From Fimbriimonadaceae bacterium (GTDB lineage Bacteria; Armatimonadota; Fimbriimonadia; Fimbriimonadales; Fimbriimonadaceae): a DNA stretch of 64,000 nt. The stretch's first letter is position 1; each line of letters begins with the position of its first letter. The DNA lies in the NCBI GenBank assembly GCA_019638675.1, contig JAHBTE010000001.1:1334605-1398604 (forward strand), given 5' to 3'. This document shows positions 61,254 through 64,000 of the stretch, in pieces. The position numbers were made by a program, and so were the translations under genes. The notes under the pieces are model-generated. The model did no database searches, was not told the origin of the DNA, and saw only the letters and a program-made list of their open reading frames with translations.

Positions 61254-61297
61254 ATTTGGGAACAAAAGGTGCGGAATCCAGCCCATTTGCTCCCAAA
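61254..61297 (-). terminator. Possible terminator after enolase gene
   Basis: TTTGGGA at 61255-61261 and TCCCAAA at 61290-61296 form an inverted repeat, extended by CAAA/TTTG with one bulge around a long loop. On the minus strand it lies just after the enolase stop. The T tract is weak, so this is uncertain. Confidence 0.35.
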
Positions 61298-61311
61298 GCT
61301 TTATGAAATCT

Positions 61312-62703
<1,392 letters not shown>

Positions 62704-62705
62704 TT

Positions 62706-63425
62706 ATGGCTGGACGCGAGAATTATTTCTGGCACAAGTTGCACTCCTTAACCGGAGTTATTCCGACTGGATTTTATTTGCTCCAACATTTGTCGCTTAA
62801 TACGTTTTCATTGGCTGGGCCAGAAAAATTTGACTCCATCATCAAGTTTTTTGAAGCGATGCCAAAACATTTGCTTTTGTTCTTAAAATTTGGTGTGATC
62901 TGGCCGGCTTTGATCTTCCACGCGGTTTACGGCTTGTTCATTATTTCGCGATCAGAAGGGAATTATTCTAAGCCTGCAATGAAGTTCCGTGAGAACCGCT
63001 ACTACACTCTTCAGCGGTGGAGCGGAATATTTGCGTTCTTCTTCTTGGCCTATCACATGGCTTCCACTTCTATCCTTGGTCAAATCCAAGGTGCGGACAA
63101 GATTTTTTATGACACTTGGGCTGAGCGACTCGCCGCTCCCGGCGGAACTTATCTCGTTCTGCTCATTTATGTCTTAGGAGTGTTGGCTAGTTCGTATCAC
63201 TTCGCGTACGGCATTTGGAATTTCTGCATTCGCTGGGGCATCACCATCAGCGAATCGGCGCAAATGAAAACAGCCAAGCTTAGTCAAGGATTATTCGTAC
63301 TTGTGAGTGCGCTCGGGATTCTTGCTTTGTTTGGATTCTTCAAACCAGTTTTGGAATCAAAAGAGCACGCAACAAACATGACTCCGCAAAGCATTGTTCA
63401 ATCAGAACCCATCCGCAATCGCTAA
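62706..63425 (+). CDS. sdhC: Succinate dehydrogenase cytochrome b558 subunit
   Basis: ATG at 62706 starts MAGRENYFWHKLHSLTGVIP, the standard opening of the b558 family; an ATG six codons earlier is less likely. Five transmembrane helices are visible, with His candidates for two haems in HKLHSLTG, LLQHLS, IFHAVYGL, FLAYHMAST and SSYHFAYG. It anchors the SdhAB catalytic subunits and passes electrons to quinone. The SdhA and SdhB genes are not before it and do not follow within the window. The length is 239 aa. Confidence 0.9.
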   Translation: MAGRENYFWHKLHSLTGVIPTGFYLLQHLSLNTFSLAGPEKFDSIIKFFEAMPKHLLLFLKFGVIWPALIFHAVYGLFIISRSEGNYSKPAMKFRENRYYTLQRWSGIFAFFFLAYHMASTSILGQIQGADKIFYDTWAERLAAPGGTYLVLLIYVLGVLASSYHFAYGIWNFCIRWGITISESAQMKTAKLSQGLFVLVSALGILALFGFFKPVLESKEHATNMTPQSIVQSEPIRNR

Positions 63426-63427
63426 CT

Positions 63428-63979
63428 CTAAAATTGCGGCCGCTTTTCTGGTGCAACTTTATCCCAAGTCGGCAAAGCCTGGTCTTTTGGTGACAGAACT
63501 GGGCGGATAATCGGCCAGGGAATCGCGAAAGTAGGATCGTTATAAAGGATTCCTGCGTCTTGCTCCGCTCGATACGGCTGAGTGCATTTGTAACTGACGA
63601 GTGCCGTATCAGAAATCACAGCAAAGCCATGGGCAAAGCCTTCAGGAATGTAAAGTGCTCGGTGATTTTCGCTGGTCAAAGTTTCCGCGTGCCATTGCCC
63701 GAAGGTGGGGCTGTTTTCGCGGATATCCACCGCTATATCCCAGATTTCACCCTGCAGACATTGAACTAATTTGCCCTGAGGAATTGGCCATTGGTAGTGC
63801 AGGCCTCGCAAAACATTAGCGGTCGAAAGGGAGACGTTATCCTGTACAAAAGTGTGTTCAAAGCGGAAAAGTGCGAGTTTTTCTTGGTTGTAGCTCTCAA
63901 AGAAGTAGCCGCGATGGTCGCCAAAGACCTGCGGATTAAGGATGACAACACCTTCTAGTTTAGTTGGATGAATGTTCAT
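63428..63979 (-). CDS. rfbC: dTDP-4-dehydrorhamnose 3,5-epimerase
   Basis: RfbC is the third step in dTDP-L-rhamnose synthesis. The cupin has HRGYFFESYNQEKLALF, the catalytic His in LRGLHYQWPIPQGKLVQC, GEIWDIAVDIRENSPTFGQW and YIPEGFAHGFAVIS. The length of 183 aa is normal. No other rhamnose gene is in the window; they may lie beyond the right edge, upstream of this minus-strand gene. It is convergent to sdhC, 2 bp apart. Confidence 0.96.
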   Translation of the reverse strand: MNIHPTKLEGVVILNPQVFGDHRGYFFESYNQEKLALFRFEHTFVQDNVSLSTANVLRGLHYQWPIPQGKLVQCLQGEIWDIAVDIRENSPTFGQWHAETLTSENHRALYIPEGFAHGFAVISDTALVSYKCTQPYRAEQDAGILYNDPTFAIPWPIIRPVLSPKDQALPTWDKVAPEKRPQF

Positions 63980-64000
63980 TTTTCTTGCAAGAGTTTTAGA

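Overview
The window is chromosomal DNA of about 50% G+C from a free-living, didermal, aerobic heterotroph. It carries lipoproteins, an apolipoprotein N-acyltransferase, Tat-exported sugar-type enzymes, PEP-CTERM surface proteins (a VPEPA motif, a hydrophobic stretch and a short RKRK tail) and a succinate dehydrogenase cytochrome b558 subunit. Together with the mixed, housekeeping-rich gene order, this suggests Armatimonadota (Fimbriimonadia-like). That placement is inference; no rRNA is present to settle it. There is one tRNA (Cys, GCA), no CRISPR array and no insertion sequence.

Layout. 1-8.4 kb: the tail of a peptide ABC-transporter ATPase, a TetR regulator, alanine racemase, a phosphoglycerate-dehydrogenase-like enzyme overlapping a YyaL-type protein with a DsbD-like tail, a Na+/Ca2+ exchanger and Lnt. 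8.4-12 kb: tRNA-Cys, then scpA-scpB-dac-rluB, a tight chromosome and envelope operon. 12-18 kb: ApbE, an FGE-like protein, a two-component system, a haem-binding protein and an acetyltransferase. 18-21 kb: accB-hom-nitrilase operon. 21-26.6 kb: an accessory stretch with two Tat-exported sugar-type enzymes, small membrane proteins, a dead copy of the 3' end of the TIM-barrel gene, and a complete NgoMIV-like type II restriction-modification pair. 26.6-31.7 kb: M14 carboxypeptidase, three consecutive cyclophilins with different predicted locations, and a DUF3137-like/LemA pair. 31.7-35.8 kb: dCMP deaminase and an undecaprenyl-phosphate cluster (WecA/MraY-type transferase, UDP-GlcNAc 2-epimerase, UppP), then Pth. 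35.8-45.3 kb: small regulators, two tiny flagellar-rod-like proteins, a metzincin-like protease, spermidine synthase, an AT-rich HNH gene, a DUF2207 protein, an SDR and secreted proteins of unknown role.

45.3-52.7 kb is a long minus-strand cluster: a SecD-head-like protein, four related secreted proteins or lipoproteins, RodA, then FtsK. It links division and elongation proteins with an uncharacterised envelope set. 52.8-55.4 kb: MoxR ATPase, glycosyltransferase, a possible small structured RNA and a secreted protein. 55.4-58.3 kb: an ECF sigma operon (sigma factor, a 53-residue ORF, a large membrane protein, MsrB). 58.3-64 kb: superoxide dismutase, DinB, two paralogous PEP-CTERM proteins, enolase, SdhC and RfbC.

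Many adjacent genes overlap by ATGA, GTGA, TTGA or TAATG junctions, which supports translational coupling within operons. Functional calls rest on reading translated motifs by eye; no database search was run.
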